From Shinisaurus crocodilurus (taxonomy: Eukaryota; Chordata; Lepidosauria; Squamata; Shinisauridae): DNA of 64,000 nucleotides. The stretch spans positions 43,386,575-43,450,574 of the forward strand of contig CM037876.1 in NCBI GenBank assembly GCA_021292165.1. The letters run 5' to 3'. Each line of letters starts with the position of its first letter. Position 1 is the stretch's first letter. The translations under genes and the position numbers were made by a program. Of the stretch, positions 10,335 to 22,146 are shown piece after piece. The notes under the pieces were generated by a model. That model ran no database searches and was not told the DNA's origin. It saw only the letters and a program-made list of their open reading frames with translations.

Positions 10335-11166
10335 TGTGGCGGAGTGACAGGCAGAAGCCCAGGGAGGGGCCAAGCTGAACATTCCAGAGGCTCTGATTGG
10401 CTGAAGCCCAGAGCATAGAACCCCAGGGAGTTGACAGTTAGGAGAGTTGGTTGTCAGTTGGGGAAGAGAGTGGGTTGGAGTGAGAGAGGGAGTGGAAGGT
10501 TAGTAGAGTAGGCAGGGAAAGGTGGTACTGAAGAGAAGAGTTCAGACAGGAAATCTAGTAACTAAGTTGTGAGAAAGCAAACGTGAAGGTGTTAGTAGAG
10601 AACAGTTCACAAGAGTTTCCACTTAGGGAGCGAAGGCCCTTCTGTCTGAGGAAGAAGGAGAAACTCTGGACTAGTGTGAGGAACAGTTAAGTTCCCTGGT
10701 CTGATACTGTAACTTTCAAGTAACCAAGCCAAATTGATACAAAGAGCACTGTATAACATCTGCCTGCCTTTAACCTGAATCTAAGCAAAGAACAAGTTTG
10801 AATGTAACTGTTGAAAATTCCAAGTTATCTGTTCCTGAGTTGAATATCAGTTTAGAGACTTTGTTAGAACAATAAATCAACCTTTTAATTCAAAGTTCTA
10901 ATTCTCCAGAGTCTGACTGGTGACAGGAAAGTAAGAAGTGAATTAACGGAGGGGCACCCTGCTTCATGTAATCAAATAAAACAAACTGCTTAATAAAGAC
11001 AAACAAACGTGGGTGAACAGCTACATATAAGACCTAAGACACATAATCAGCTAACGCAACTTAAGACAGTTTAAAGTCTGAAGTGACCCATACAAGGGGG
11101 CACTTGGTGAGAGCGAAGTACACATTGAGGGTGTGCAGTTTGGAGCGAGGGGTCCCATCCGCTACA
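10335..11166. mobile_element. Solo LTR, 832 bp, 5-bp TSD AAGGG
   Basis: Begins TGTGGCGG and ends CCGCTACA (TG..CA), flanked by AAGGG at 10330-10334 and 11167-11171. The empty site is visible in the homologous hAT copy near 58040-58055, where CAAAAGGG sequence continues without interruption. AATAAA near 10870 and a second near 10990 suggest plus-strand polyadenylation. With no internal region, it is the product of LTR-LTR recombination in an LTR retrotransposon or endogenous retrovirus; class undetermined. Confidence 0.85.
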
Positions 11167-11355
11167 AAGGGCAAAAGGGAAGGAACAAAAAACGAACAAA
11201 AAATGCCAGTATAATTAGCTTAAAGCTCTTACTGCCAGTAACTAAGCCTTACGAGAGGCATTTTGGCCTTTTTGAGTGGGGAAAAACTGCACCATAGCTG
11301 GGAAACCACCAAATAATGATCAGGGTAAAGTGGGAGGGGCCAGAGGAAGGGAGTA

Positions 11356-11534
11356 CGTATATACTCAAGTATAAGTCGAGTTTTTCAGCACATTTTTTGT
11401 GCTGAAAAATGCCCCCTCGACTTATACTTGGGTCAGCGCACTTATACTGGAGGCAATACGTTTTCCCAGTTTTTTGGGGTGAAATTAGGGGCCTCGACTT
11501 ATATTAGGGTCCACTTATACTTGAGTATATACGG
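11356..11534. mobile_element. TA-flanked palindromic MITE, 179 bp
   Basis: Terminal repeats (C)GTATATACTCAAGTATAAG / CTTATACTTGAGTATATACGG, with inner hairpin 'TTTTTCAGCACA TTTTTT TGTGCTGAAAAA'. It is flanked by TA at 11354-11355 and 11535-11536, as in Tc/mariner-group elements. It sits inside the hAT element at 10243-11598. Confidence 0.75.
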
Positions 11535-11704
11535 TATGTCCATCTGGGGAGCCCCAGAAGGCCAGATTTAGCCCATGGGCCTGAGGCTCAACACCCTGCT
11601 GTAGAGAACCAACTTTACTCTTCAGCAGGAAGTTGAAATGTAGCTTTGGCAAAACATTTGTTTCAAGCAGTTCCCTGTATGACACTTCAGAAACAAATGT
11701 TTCC

Positions 11705-11998
11705 AACTCAGTGACTGGTTTCAGACAACACAATTACCCACATATCAGCAACAACCCACAGTTCAACAACAACCCACACTCAACCCATACTCAACTCTTG
11801 AGTGTGGGTTATCATGATTGGTTAACCACGAATAACCCATAGAGAGAACCCATGGTTTGTTGCTGAGTTGTGAACTGTGGGTTGCTCACTGTGGTTTGTT
11901 GTCTCAGCTGGGTTCAGACAGCATGATAACCCATATTGCAATGACAACCCACACTCAACTCTAGAGTGTGGGTTATCATGTAGTTTGAACCCAGTCAT
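11705..11998. mobile_element. Inverted-repeat MITE ('GGGTTCACACAACA' family)
   Basis: Outer ends ACTGGTTTCAGACAACA and GTTTGAACCCAGT are inverted. The interior holds repeated CAACCCACACTCAA / TTGAGTGTGGGTTATCATG dyads and GTGAACTGTGGGTTGC. The best relative is at 27372-27668. No coding capacity. Confidence 0.65.
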
Positions 11999-11999
11999 A

Positions 12000-12350
12000 G
12001 CCTCCAAGTATGTATGTTCATTACATATTTTAATATAGCCTCTCCCCTTTGGTGCAGAACAAAAGGTGGGCTCAAACTGCAAAAGGACTTCCATGTTTGC
12101 TGGAATGCTGAAAGTTTTCTGGGATATGGGATCAGTGCTGGTCTGGATAATGTACGTATGTGTGGCAGATGGAGGAAGGTTTACCAGAGTAACTTGAAGG
12201 AAAAGAGGAAAGCATGCCAAGCTCCAGTCAACTGTTGCCAAGGAGACGGGAGTGTTAGTGGGAAAAGAGAGTGACAGTGAAACTGTGGTGAAGGAAAGAG
12301 GTGCAAAGCTGAAAAGGGATCCTGTTAGAGTGGACTCATTGGCCAGGCTC
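12000..12350. other. Intergenic, nothing recognised
   Basis: No conserved frame or named repeat seen. Confidence 0.35.
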
Positions 12351-12354
12351 CCAA

Positions 12355-13720
12355 GACACTTTAAGCCCATAGAGGCTCTGTGGGCTTAAAGTTGCCCCAG
12401 GCCCTGGCTGTGCCTGACTACTGATACAGGGCACCACCTCTCCCCTCTTCCTCCCTCAGCCCTCCTGTAAGTATCCCGGGGGACACCATGGGAACACTGA
12501 GGGGAGAGGAGTGGGGATGACAGCAGCTGAAAAGTGCCCAAGCGGCACTTTTCTGCTGCTGTCGAGGCTCCCCTTGCTGCTGAGTGGCGGGGTGCCCAGC
12601 AAGGGGAAGGGGACGGGGACGGGGACGAGCCACGTTCTCCTCAGTGTACCAGGGAGTAGGCCCATGAGAACAGACCTCCGGCTGCCACCCCTCCGCCACG
12701 TGCAGGATGATCAGTGTGGTGGGCGGGCAGGAGGAGGCACGTTCTCACGGGTCTACTCCCAGGTAGACCCAGGAGAATCGCTCCCCCCCTCCTGATTCTG
12801 TTTGCCCGTGCCACATATGGCGCTAGCGAGCAGAATCGCCTCCCCGCAACCCACCTAGTGAGCAGCTCTCTCGCTAGGCGTGTTGTGCGGGGGAGCTCCT
12901 CCTTCCCCCCATGCCAGGCAGCGCAGTCACCTGGCAATCATGTTGCCCAGCAGGGGGGGAAAGCTGCTCCTTTCTCTACCACCAGGCTGTGTGATTATCT
13001 TGCTATCCTGTGGCCCGGAGGGAGGGAAAGGGGGGGCTTTCTCCCCCAGTTTGCCCCTCCACGCTCTTGCTTGGTGTGGTGTCTGTGGGCACCCTGCCAA
13101 GTGAGGGGGCCGAACAGCAGACATGGAACAGGAGCGAGAATCAGCTGAAGCTCATTCCGCTTCCCCGCCAGCTCTGCTTGCCATTTTGGGCCTGCAGGGA
13201 GCAGGAGGGAGCTTCAGCCGGCAGAAGCCCCCTCCTGTTCCCTGCTGCTGTGGGCAAAAAGCAACCCCCCCTCCGCCGCCGCCACGTATCTACTGAGGGG
13301 GGCTCAGTGAGGAAGAGGTGTGTGGCAGCGGCAGGGGCGGGGTCTTCTGCCCTGTGCCCTCTTCCCGCTTGGGTAGGGGGCGTGCGGCATACCCTACCAC
13401 ATGCTTCCTCCTCCCCGAGCCCCACTCAGGGCTCAAGGAGAAGGCAGCGAATGGAGGAGGTGCGCGGTGGCGGACCCCAGCGGCTTCCTCCCGTGGCAGG
13501 AGTGCGAAGGGAAGCTAATGATAGCTGTGCCAAGTGCCGCTTGGGCACTTGGCCAGCTGTCATCAGCCAGAGCCCCTTGGCCAGAGCGGCAGCCCTTGCT
13601 GCCGCTCTGGCCTAGGGGCTCTGTGCCGTTACTAAGCCTTCTGGGTTCGCACAACATGCTAAGCCTCAGTAGCAATGAACCTACTGAGGGTTAGCACATG
13701 TCCTGTGAGCCCAGTCACTG
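12355..13720. repeat. GC-rich repeat-like block
   Basis: GC-rich, CpG-bearing sequence with many long overlapping frames on both strands and none resembling a known protein. The CTTTAAGCCCA/TGGGCTTAAAG dyad near 12360-12395 and the 'GGGTTCGCACAACATGC' end near 13640 resemble the inverted-repeat elements at 18.0 and 19.1 kb. Probably one or more non-autonomous DNA transposons; borders unresolved. Confidence 0.35.
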
Positions 13721-13825
13721 AGGTGGGAGCTGTGGTCTCAAGTTAGAGCCTGGCAGCAGACTTTGGCCCAGAGACTGTGTGGTACTGCCTGAGCTGCAAG
13801 GGACAGAACAGCTGTGAGGAGCAGA

Positions 13826-14066
13826 CAGGGCCGGCTCTACCATTAGGCAGTGAGGCAGCCACCTCAGGCAGCAAACTTTGGGTATCATGTAAGGGTAGCA
13901 AATAGTTATTTAATTTGTTGTGTTTTTATTGCTTGGGATGGGGAGAGGTGCTTGTGGGATTTCTCATGTGCCAAAATAACTTGGCTACTATGCAGCTTGA
14001 CTGGGGGATGTGGGGCACCATTTCCTGCTCTGCGTCGGGCAGCAAAATGTCTTGGGTCCAGCCCTG
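13826..14066 (+). mobile_element. hAT MITE, TSD GGAGCAGA/GGAGCAGG
   Basis: Ends CAGGGCCGGCTCTACC / GGTCCAGCCCTG. The flanks GGAGCAGA (13818-13825) and GGAGCAGG (14067-14074) match at 7 of 8 bases. It shares the 'ACCATTAGGCA' subterminal motif with the elements at 15546 and 48130. Confidence 0.85.
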
Positions 14067-14474
14067 GGAGCAGGAAAACCAGCAGCCTGTGACACAGAGC
14101 ATCATTACAGGAGCATCACACCCGAGGAACACCGTGACACCAAGCAGGGCTTAGTTAATACAGAAAACTAAAGGGTCAGCACGTTACATTGAACGGAATA
14201 TGGGATTTTGAAGTTATGTACTGAAGGCAAGTATATATTGAATAAGCATTCCTCTCAGATAGGATAGATCGCCTCTTTTAAGATTATGCCTGCTCTGAGA
14301 CATGTGCGCATTATCTAAAAACAAAGAAACGCTGCCCCTTGCTTCAAAAATATTGTTTTTACCCACATGCAAATTGAAAATCAATGGGCAGTGCAATCCT
14401 ATGGTTGCTAGACAATGTCTACATGGCCGTACGTCTTTTCAGAGACCCAGCCAGCTCCAACCTTGGAAACTTGG

Positions 14475-15099
14475 AAAATCAGTGAATCATATGAGATTTG
14501 CAGTGCAATTCTATGTAAGGCTACTCAAAAGTAAGACCAGTTGACTTCGGGTGGGCCTTACTCCCAAGGAAGTGGAGTAAGGATATGATTCACTGATTGC
14601 TGGGACTCTAAACTTGAAGCGTCCTCCCCTCACAGCTGGCATGGGGGGAAAAAACATGCTGGCTATGTCTCTGAGGTCACAAGAGCAACCTTGGAGATGG
14701 ATGGGGTTTAGGGGGCATTCTGCGGGGTGGGGAGAGGAAGAGACTGGCACTGCCATGATACATAGTATCCTGTAGGCGCCTCAGCCTCCTTCCCTCCCAC
14801 TCCAAGGCGCCTCGGCTAGATGGGCAACATCAACCGTCTAGCTGAGCTGCAGGCCGAGAGGAGCACGGAGAAGCACCTTCGCCTCCTCCTGCCCTCCATA
14901 GGATACTGGTAATCCTCCAAGTTCAGAGGGCTACGGGCATCCCGACTGGATTCTGCAATTCTGCAATTGCAGAATTCTGTAAGGCTGCAATTCTGTACAC
15001 GCTTCCTTGGGAGTAAGGCCCACCCGAAGTCAACTGGTCTTACTTTTGAGTAGCCTTACATAGAATTGCACTGCAAATCTCATATGATTCACTGATTTT
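14475..15099. repeat. 98-bp identical inverted repeat with 429-bp spacer
   Basis: 14475-14572 and 15002-15099 are exact reverse complements over 98 bases. Each arm contains the 'ATCAGTGAATCATATGAG' and 'CTACTCAAAAGTAAGACC' strings; the second is part of the short squamate repeat family. The spacer is partly GC-rich and has its own small dyad (AGTATCCTGTAGG / CCATAGGATACT). The lack of mismatches suggests a recent or homogenised duplication. Confidence 0.9.
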
Positions 15100-15545
15100 T
15101 TTAAAAAAAAAATTCTCATTTTTAAGGCCTAGTATTTACAACCGCTATCTTATGAACATATAAAAGAGAAAAATGCCACCTTTGGCTCTGTTAATACCGT
15201 TACTTGACCCATGAAGTAAAGACAAGAAAATAGGCTAGCTTTTTAACACTTCCTTTCATTCAGGCCTTATTTTATTCATAAAACGAAAACATTAAGATTG
15301 CAATTCTAAATACACTGACAGAGGGATTAAGTCCCACTGAAATTAACAGGATTTACTTCCACAGATTAGGAGTGGGAGGAAAGGTGTGTTGAACGATAGA
15401 TGAAAGTCTTTATTATTCTATTATTGTGTTAAATCCAATGTTGGTTCTACTTAGAGTAGAACCATTGAAATGAATGGGTCTGAAGTTGCACTAACATTGG
15501 ATACAACCCAGTGGTTTGTCAATTGTGACCTATAGTGGTTCCAGG

Positions 15546-15844
15546 CAGGGCCGGTGCTACCATTAGGCCAACTAGGCAGCTGCCTAGGGCGCAGGGCTAA
15601 AGGGGGCACCAGAAATGCCTTGGGGAAAAAATACAGCGCTAAAAATGCATATTTTACCAAGTTTGTTTTACCAATCATATCCTGACTTGTAGTAGATGGA
15701 ATTTCACAATTTTTTTCAGCATTGAAAAGTGAATAAACAATACTAAAACATTTAATAATATAGGGAGGGAGGGCTCAAGTGGGAAGGGGGGGCGCTAAAT
15801 ATCTGATCTTGCCTAGGGCACCAAACTGCCTTGCACCGGCCCTG
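15546..15844 (+). mobile_element. hAT MITE, 299 bp, TSD GTTCCAGG
   Basis: Ends CAGGGCCGGTGC / GCACCGGCCCTG, with exact 8-bp target duplications GTTCCAGG at 15538-15545 and 15845-15852. Same family as 13826, 48130, 8670 and 26068. No transposase. Confidence 0.95.
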
Positions 15845-15849
15845 GTTCC

Positions 15850-17200
15850 AGGCAAGGCTTTTATCATTCTATAATCTTGAATCATTCATGGAATTTTACA
15901 GTGGTCCAAACGTCGTCACTGCCTTCCATTTGTAAGTTTTTCCACCACTGCTTCTGCCTTTGTGTCCACACACACGTATGTTCAAGCAGAGAAAGATGGA
16001 ACAGCTACACAATGCCTTTTCATTAGTAGCGCTAGGAGATGCAATTTTAATCCTGCTGACTGTTTTACAATTTTCTGGTTTTTAGTTCATTTTATTTGTT
16101 GCATTTACATTTTAATTGTTCTATTCTTTTTGTAAACTACCCTGGTAGTATGATTGGAGGGCAGTACAAAATATTAATAATAAATAAATAATAGAGAGAT
16201 AATTCTACAACCAGGCACCACCACAGAAAAGGCCATTTTTTCCAGTGACTACACAAAAAACTTCCAAAGGTAGAGGCATCAGAGCAGACCATCTGAATAA
16301 GATGTTAAATAATGAGGAGGTCCATATGGATGCAGGTCATCCTTCAAATACCTTGGTGTCATCCCATGCCATATAGCAGAGGTCTTCATTATTTTTCAAA
16401 GGGGAGCCACTTTGGCAAAGAAACAAACAACAAAAAAAATCAGTGTGAGAGCCACATTAACTTAGTACTAAAATTAACACAGAACAATCAAATGCAAGAG
16501 TTATTTCAGTGGATGTGCCAAAGTGTGGGGAAGGCTGGTTTAATGTATCCTGCCTCAGCCCCCAACACACACACCTACTTTCAGAGAGTTCCCATTGTTG
16601 CTAATGGGCATTCTTGTCATTTGTGTGTACGTCCTATAATTAAACTGCAACTCAAGAAGTAGCATCATGTTAAACATCAGATTAAACTGTGCTGGAGGCC
16701 TGGAGCAGACTTAAGGGCCATTCTGTTCCCACAGTGGCCAACCACATGCCAAATGTTCCTTCCTCCACATACTCAGGGCAGCTGCCAATAAAACACCAAA
16801 ACTAATTAGCTTTTCCTACATATTTGCTTTTATCAGCTTATAACTATGAAAACAAATTGATTTATAAAACCAGCCTTCTCTAGAACCTCTCACTGTTCTA
16901 TGATTTCACAAACTAATAGAGGCATAAACCATAGTTAAAAATAAAAGCGAAAACCTCCTAGCCTCCCTCTTTCTGTGCCAAACAAAGGCTAAAATGTAAG
17001 ATAGAGTTTATTTGTTTTAATAAGAGAGGCTGCAAAGGCTGTACATGTACTCTGAGGTCCATTAAGGCAAGCCCCAGCTGCTGCCCTCAAAACAAAAAAG
17101 GGAGAATGTAAAAACGCAACAACAGAGCCTTTGAAGGCAAAATGTCTCCACCTCTTCCTCCAAACGAACATCCACCTTTTCTTCCTCCCCCATGTAAGTG
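15850..17200. other. Intergenic; LINE tail near 16100-16195, otherwise nothing recognised
   Basis: At 16100-16195 the text 'TTGTAAACTACCCTGGTAGT...GGCAGTACAAAATATTAATAATAAATAAATAA' is a LINE (L2/CR1-group) 3' tail. The rest shows no gene or clear element. Confidence 0.4.
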
Positions 17201-17221
17201 GGTCAATCACAGTGAGCCACT

Positions 17222-17310
17222 GAGGCTGCAATCCTATCCTATATGCACTTATGTGGGAATAAGACCCATCGAACTCAGTGGGATTTACTTCTGAGTAGAC
17301 ATGCATCGAC
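17222..17310. repeat. Short squamate interspersed repeat
   Basis: 'GCTGCAATCCTATCCTATATG...GGATTTACTTCTGAGTAGAC' is a well-preserved copy of the small palindromic repeat described at 2815-2885. Confidence 0.6.
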
Positions 17311-17734
17311 ATTTGCTGTCATAGTGTGTTAAGAAAGAAGGGTAAGCTTGGAAGACACTAATCTTGCATCTCTCACACCACACTCTGGAGGTGAATTGGG
17401 GGAAACAATTGTGACGCTGCTGCAGCACAGCAGCTCCTGGGTACTGAGAGCAGAGAGGGACACACACGTGCGTGCGCGCACCCTGCAGCAGCTTTCTCTC
17501 AGGAGCAGGGCAGCTGAGGAGGCGGCTCAGTAGCTTGCCTGCAGGGCGGGGGGGGGGTGTGAAATAAAGGGGCCAGCAACAAGTACAAGGGACTAACTGT
17601 GGCGGCGTTATCTCCCTTTAAGATTACACCACACTAGCAGTAGCAGCATGGTAAGCACTGCAAGGAGTGATGCTTCAAGCACTGTGGCTGTTGGGACAAG
17701 AAGGTGCTCTGTCAAATCCAGCAAGGAGAGAGGG

Positions 17735-18010
17735 AGGAGCTACACTTAGAATAATAGAAAAGTAGAGTTGGAAGGGGCCTACAAGGCCATTGAGTCCAAC
17801 CCCCTGCTCAATGCAGGAATCCAGGTCAAAGCATCCCTGACAGATGTCTGTCCAGCTGCACCTTGAATGCCTCCAGATTGGGAGAGCCCACCACCTCCTG
17901 AGGTAGTTGATTCCATTGTCTTATTGCTCTGACAGTCAGGAAATTTTTCCTGATGTTTAGGTGGAATCTAGGTTCCTGTAACTTGGAGTCTTTGACTGGG
18001 TTCAAAGCCA
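17735..18010 (-). mobile_element. CR1 LINE 3' end, 5'-truncated
   Basis: Minus strand reads through the CR1 ORF2 C-terminus ([20 protein letters not shown], then FKVQLDRHLSGML) and the 3' UTR (GTTGGACTCAATGGCCTTG, CCTTCCAACTCTACTTTTC). It ends with CR1's terminal TATTCTA-like repeat near 17745. Nearly the same segment is present at 58741-59075 and at the end of the CR1 at 37820-39031. Confidence 0.92.
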
Positions 18011-18019
18011 GAGAAGATT

Positions 18020-18830
18020 GTCGTGTCATGCAAACCCACCATGGGTTATTCCAGGTGGCTTATAAACCCAGCTTCTGGGTTTATATCAGCCACCCCGACT
18101 GCCTGTGGCTTGTTGTAGGGATTGGTAGCCATCCCTGGGGTTGCCGTGTCATCCAAACCTGAACAACACAACAACCCCTGGGGTAACTCAAACGGCTACA
18201 GAGCTGCTTGGCAAGAGCGGCAAAACATCCTCTCCACTGTTGCCAAATGGCTGCTGGGCGACTGCCGCTGACAGCCACCCCCGAAGAGGCACTTGGGGGC
18301 CGCTGCCAGAGTCACCATGCACTGTGGGGCAGCACAGCTGCCGATGTCAGCAGAGCAGAGCAGGCTTGCTTGTGGGCAAGCCTGCTCTGCTGACATCAGC
18401 AGCAGTGGCCCGACATCCCTCACCCTGGCTCATGAGTCTCCTCAGGAGCTGGGATGAAGGATGTCCGCTTCTCCTTGCCATCACTGCGCATCTGGCAGCG
18501 GCAAATAGGAGCAGTGCTGACAGCCTTCACCCGGGCTCATGAGGTCTCCTTGCAAGCCAGGGTGAGTATGTCAGCGATCCCTGCTCCCCCCCCACACACA
18601 CACACACTCCCCACCACCTCTGACAAGTGGCAGCAGGGATGGAGGAAAACCTTGGTGCTCCCATGGCATCCCCTGGGATACCCGCAGAAGGACCAAGGGG
18701 GGAGAAGGGGGCATCCTACCTTCCATGTGCCCAATCATCTGCCAGGTGGCTTATTAGCCACACTGCGTTGCTTTCTATGTAGTGTGGCTTATTGTGTCAT
18801 GCGAACTCTCCCTTTGTGACCTGCCAATGG
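18020..18830. mobile_element. Inverted-repeat DNA element, non-autonomous (probable)
   Basis: Outer parts contain 'GTCGTGTCATGCAAACCCACC...GGTGGCTTATAAACCCA' at 18030 and 'CCAGGTGGCTTATTAGCCACA...GTGTCATGCGAAC' near 18740-18810, in inverted arrangement. The centre includes a clean hairpin, GCAGAGCAGGCTTGCTTGTG / CAAGCCTGCTCTGCTGACAT (about 18348-18397). No coding capacity recognised. Confidence 0.5.
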
Positions 18831-19071
18831 GCTGCAGGCCTTGCAGCCTGCAGCCCATGGCAGGCCTGGCCATATAGGCTGTATATTCCTTCTGTTATTC
18901 CTTTGGAGAAACTGATCGGAGCTTACTTGACATTCAAGCCACCATAATTAAAGAACAATACAGAGCAGGTCTAGATGTTACAGTTACCACAGCGATCAAC
19001 ATCCCTGTGATCATGCAGTAGTACTCACCATGTGAGTAGGGGTCATTACATAATACACTGATTCTCAGAGA

Positions 19072-19300
19072 CTGGGTTCGCACAACACGACAACCCATTG
19101 TGGGTAACTAGCCACAGTGGGTTGTCATGTCATGCGAACACAGACTTCCAACAGGGTGGCTTGTTTGTGGGCAAAAAACCACCCTGACAACCCATGGCTT
19201 GTTGTAGGGATTGCTGTACCCACAATGGGTTGTCATGTTTTCCAAACCCAGGCAACTGATCCCATGGTAGGTACAGGGAAGCGGCAAGCAAGCCACTCAG
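19072..19300. mobile_element. Inverted-repeat MITE ('GGGTTCGCACAACACGAC' family)
   Basis: Starts ACTGGGTTCGCACAACACGA, continues with CAACCCATTGTGGGT, and contains inverted CACAGTGGGTTGTCATG and 'CCCACAATGGGTTGTCATG' segments. Related to the elements at 11.7 and 27.4 kb. Confidence 0.55.
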
Positions 19301-19309
19301 CAAGAACGG

Positions 19310-21230
19310 CAAAAACCCTTGCTACTCTTGCCAAACTCACCTAGGCCACTGCCAGTGACAGATGCTCCAGCAAGTGCCCAAATGGCACTTTAGAGTGACT
19401 GTCACTGGCTTGGTCTTCCCCTTGCCGACCGTGAGCCCTTTTGCACTCACTGTGGCTTCCCCCCCGTCCCCGTCCCCCGAGATTGCTATTACTTTTCATG
19501 ATCTCCTGAGCGACAGCCACTACAGCCAGTCCAACGTGCCCAAGCAGCACCACTTTTTTCTCTCTTTTTTGGCGCCCGAAATTTGTGCAAATATCTCCAT
19601 CCTTTCTTAAAACAAAAACAATCAGTGTCTCCTGTCAAAGTGCAAGAGGCACCATCCAGGAGCATTGATGAAAGGAGGCTACAAAGAGGTTAATTTGTCG
19701 CTTTGTATATGCATATGTCCCTGCCAAAAAACCATAAAAATCATGACATACGAACACATCCAGAGTGTTACCTGCTACTCCACCTTGGTAGATGCCTGGA
19801 GGAGGGATGTGACATTCTAGCAAGGAGGATGGAGACAAGCGAAGTCCCCTTCTCATCATGAACCAAGGCCTGGGTGATGAAATGCCGCTTAGGAGAGAAT
19901 CAACTGTCATTGCTCACACTAGATTTATGAGGTGTGACTGACTACACCCTTATTGGACTAGCATCCCAATGTGATTTGGGAAGAAGGAAGCTTAGGCCAA
20001 GCTGTTGCTTTTTCTAATGTTTGTGTATGGTTTTAGGAGAGGATCAAAGATAAATCTGTTCTCTGCTCTTCCCTTAATGACAATTTGGGGATTAATACTG
20101 TAATGCACAAATCCTCATACACAGCAGCAAGCGGTATACACATGACTGCATGTAAGGATCTCTACATGCTTAACATATTGTTGGTGTTTGGTTTGGGGAG
20201 CTCGAGGAGGTGAATTATGTTTAGAATCACCCCCTCCCAGCAAGAATTTGAGAAGCATTAAGCAGCAGGTTCTACTGGTGGGAAATTCACTATGGAGATG
20301 CTGATCCCCACAGTGAATGTATTGTTTACCACAGCTGTCAGAATGTTTAGGAAACATCATTTAGTATTAGTACACCTGGAAACATTGATTCATTGAACTG
20401 CAACTGTGCCTTCAAAAGAAGAGTAGACGCAAAGCACTGGAACAATAAAGCAAAGTAATATTCCAAAGCAATAAGTGATTTGTTTGTATTCTTGGGCTGG
20501 GAGAAAATGCTTTTAAAAATGTCTTAACATCACAACATCAAATATTAACAAACAACTGGCTTTGTTTACTTTGCTCAGGCCCACTGAATTCCATAGGAAT
20601 TACTCTCAAGTAATTACTCACAAGTACACAGAGAGAACTGCAGCCATATTCCTGCCATTTTGCTAGATTGTACCCGATCGAGCCAGTGTATCTCCCCTAC
20701 CTCTCTCATATGCTTTTAAGCCTCAAAATTATTATATACACACATCCATATTAGTCAAGGTTATAATGCACCACACCGAAACCTTAATTTTTACTGACTG
20801 CAATCTTATTTATTCATAAATAGTGGAGTTTGACAAGACAGATTATTTTCTTTCCTCCCAGCAGTTTTAAGTTTTCCATGCAGAAAATAAAAAAAAAGGA
20901 TGACAATCATAATCAATCTGAGAGAATGAGACTGCTTTTGCAGTAGTTGGTAAGCACCAAATATGTCATACGCTTTTCCCGCCTGTCTAAGTAGTCTGCA
21001 AATGAGGCAATTTAACATAAGCTCAAATTTTATCTCTCCTATAGAGCAATAATATAATCTCTTCTCACTGTCATCTTCCTTTTCTTAGCCTGTGGAAATG
21101 TTTTGGGGGTTTTAATGGCACAAGTATAACATGGTTTTGCACAGATCAGAAAAGGTACTATTGAATAAATTTTGTTCTTGAAAAATCTGTGATAATAGTG
21201 GATCTCCATGCACATTTAAATTACATCCCT
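19310..21230. other. Intergenic, nothing recognised except short repeats
   Basis: No gene is supported in this AT-rich interval. A weak copy of the short squamate repeat is visible near 20580-20650. Confidence 0.35.
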
Positions 21231-21239
21231 GTGGTGTGG

Positions 21240-21650
21240 GGACTAACAGATGGAGCGCAAAAAGTGGATACTAAGAGCCTTTACAATTGCAATGAGACTT
21301 ATACTCCTAGCTTGGAAGGAAAAACACCCTGCACCTATCACTTAATGGACTGAAGATCTTACTGCTCTTACTATGTGAGTATATCTCCTACAACCGTCAA
21401 AGTTGTATGGATGCTTATTTAGCTATATGAACTGCTTATATTAACGTATATTTGAAATGGAAATGTTAATCCTTCCTTCCCGCCCCCCTCCTTGTGTTTT
21501 CTTTTTTCTTTTCTTTTCCCTATTATCTAGGGAGATGTTAATATTTACTGCATATTGATATGTTTCATGATCCCCACCTTTTTTTTCCTTTTTTGTTTGT
21601 TTGTTGTTGTGACCATTGTGCTGCAAATAACAAAGAAAATAAAAGGTACT
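21240..21650 (+). mobile_element. L1/Tx1-like LINE 3' end
   Basis: The plus strand reads RALTIAMRLILLAWKEKH, then a PxxTQWTEDLTALTMYE-like block, as in the C-terminal end of L1/Tx1-group ORF2 proteins. A long AT-rich 3' UTR ending AATAACAAAGAAAATAAAAG follows. 5'-truncated. Confidence 0.7.
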
Positions 21651-21694
21651 ATTGAAGATGAGTTATCATGAAAGACATTAGCTCTCCACTTACA

Positions 21695-21785
21695 GCACAA
21701 TCCTATACATGTCCTCTCAGAAGTGAGTCCAATTCAGTTCAGTGGGGCTTACTCCCAGGTAGGTGGGTCTAAGATTGCAGCCTTA
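21695..21785. repeat. Short squamate interspersed repeat
   Basis: 'CAGCACAATCCTATACATG...GGGGCTTACTCCCAGGTAG' is a clear copy of the small palindromic repeat. Confidence 0.6.
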
Positions 21786-22065
21786 GGCAACACACACATC
21801 ATTACCATGTACACAAGTTCTCAAAAGTCAATTCTCCCAATATCTTTCCCAATCCTACCACCAAAAACCCTTTAACCAAAGAAAGCAAGTAGGCATTTAT
21901 CCCACTGGGGTAGAAAGGTTGAACATTTTAGATAAGAAAAGAGCAAAGCAATGCTTCACACTCATTCTTTTTTTCATATGAAAACTAATATAACAGATTT
22001 TTGGAATGGTCTGTTTCCTCTTGTGGCGAGCTCATTGTTAAAGGTTATAAAAGAAAGTCCTATGA

Positions 22066-22146
22066 CAGTGTGCCCAACTCCCAGCATGCCCAATGCTGGG
22101 AGTTGTAGGCCAAAAACATCTGGGGACCCAAGGTTGGAGAACACTG
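22066..22146. mobile_element. hAT MITE, 81 bp, TSD TCCTATGA
   Basis: Ends CAGTGTGCCC / GGAGAACACTG, flanked by TCCTATGA at 22058-22065 and 22147-22154. It is a left-arm-shortened relative of the 109-bp palindrome at 10126-10234. Confidence 0.9.

Larger units (their letters stand above)
10243..11598 (+). mobile_element. hAT element (313-bp family) enlarged by two insertions
   Basis: Ends CAGGGGTGTTAAACC / CAACACCCTG, with target copies CTATAGAG (10235-10242) and CTGTAGAG (11599-11606, one mismatch). The intact relative at 57968-58280 is only 313 bp. Comparison shows that this copy was interrupted by an 832-bp LTR (10335-11166) and a 179-bp palindromic TA-flanked element (11356-11534). No transposase is present. 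Confidence 0.88.

Noticed and set aside
12511..13694. Cluster of ORFs of 90-200 codons
   Set aside because: Same GC-rich composition artefact; frames on both strands overlap and resemble no protein.
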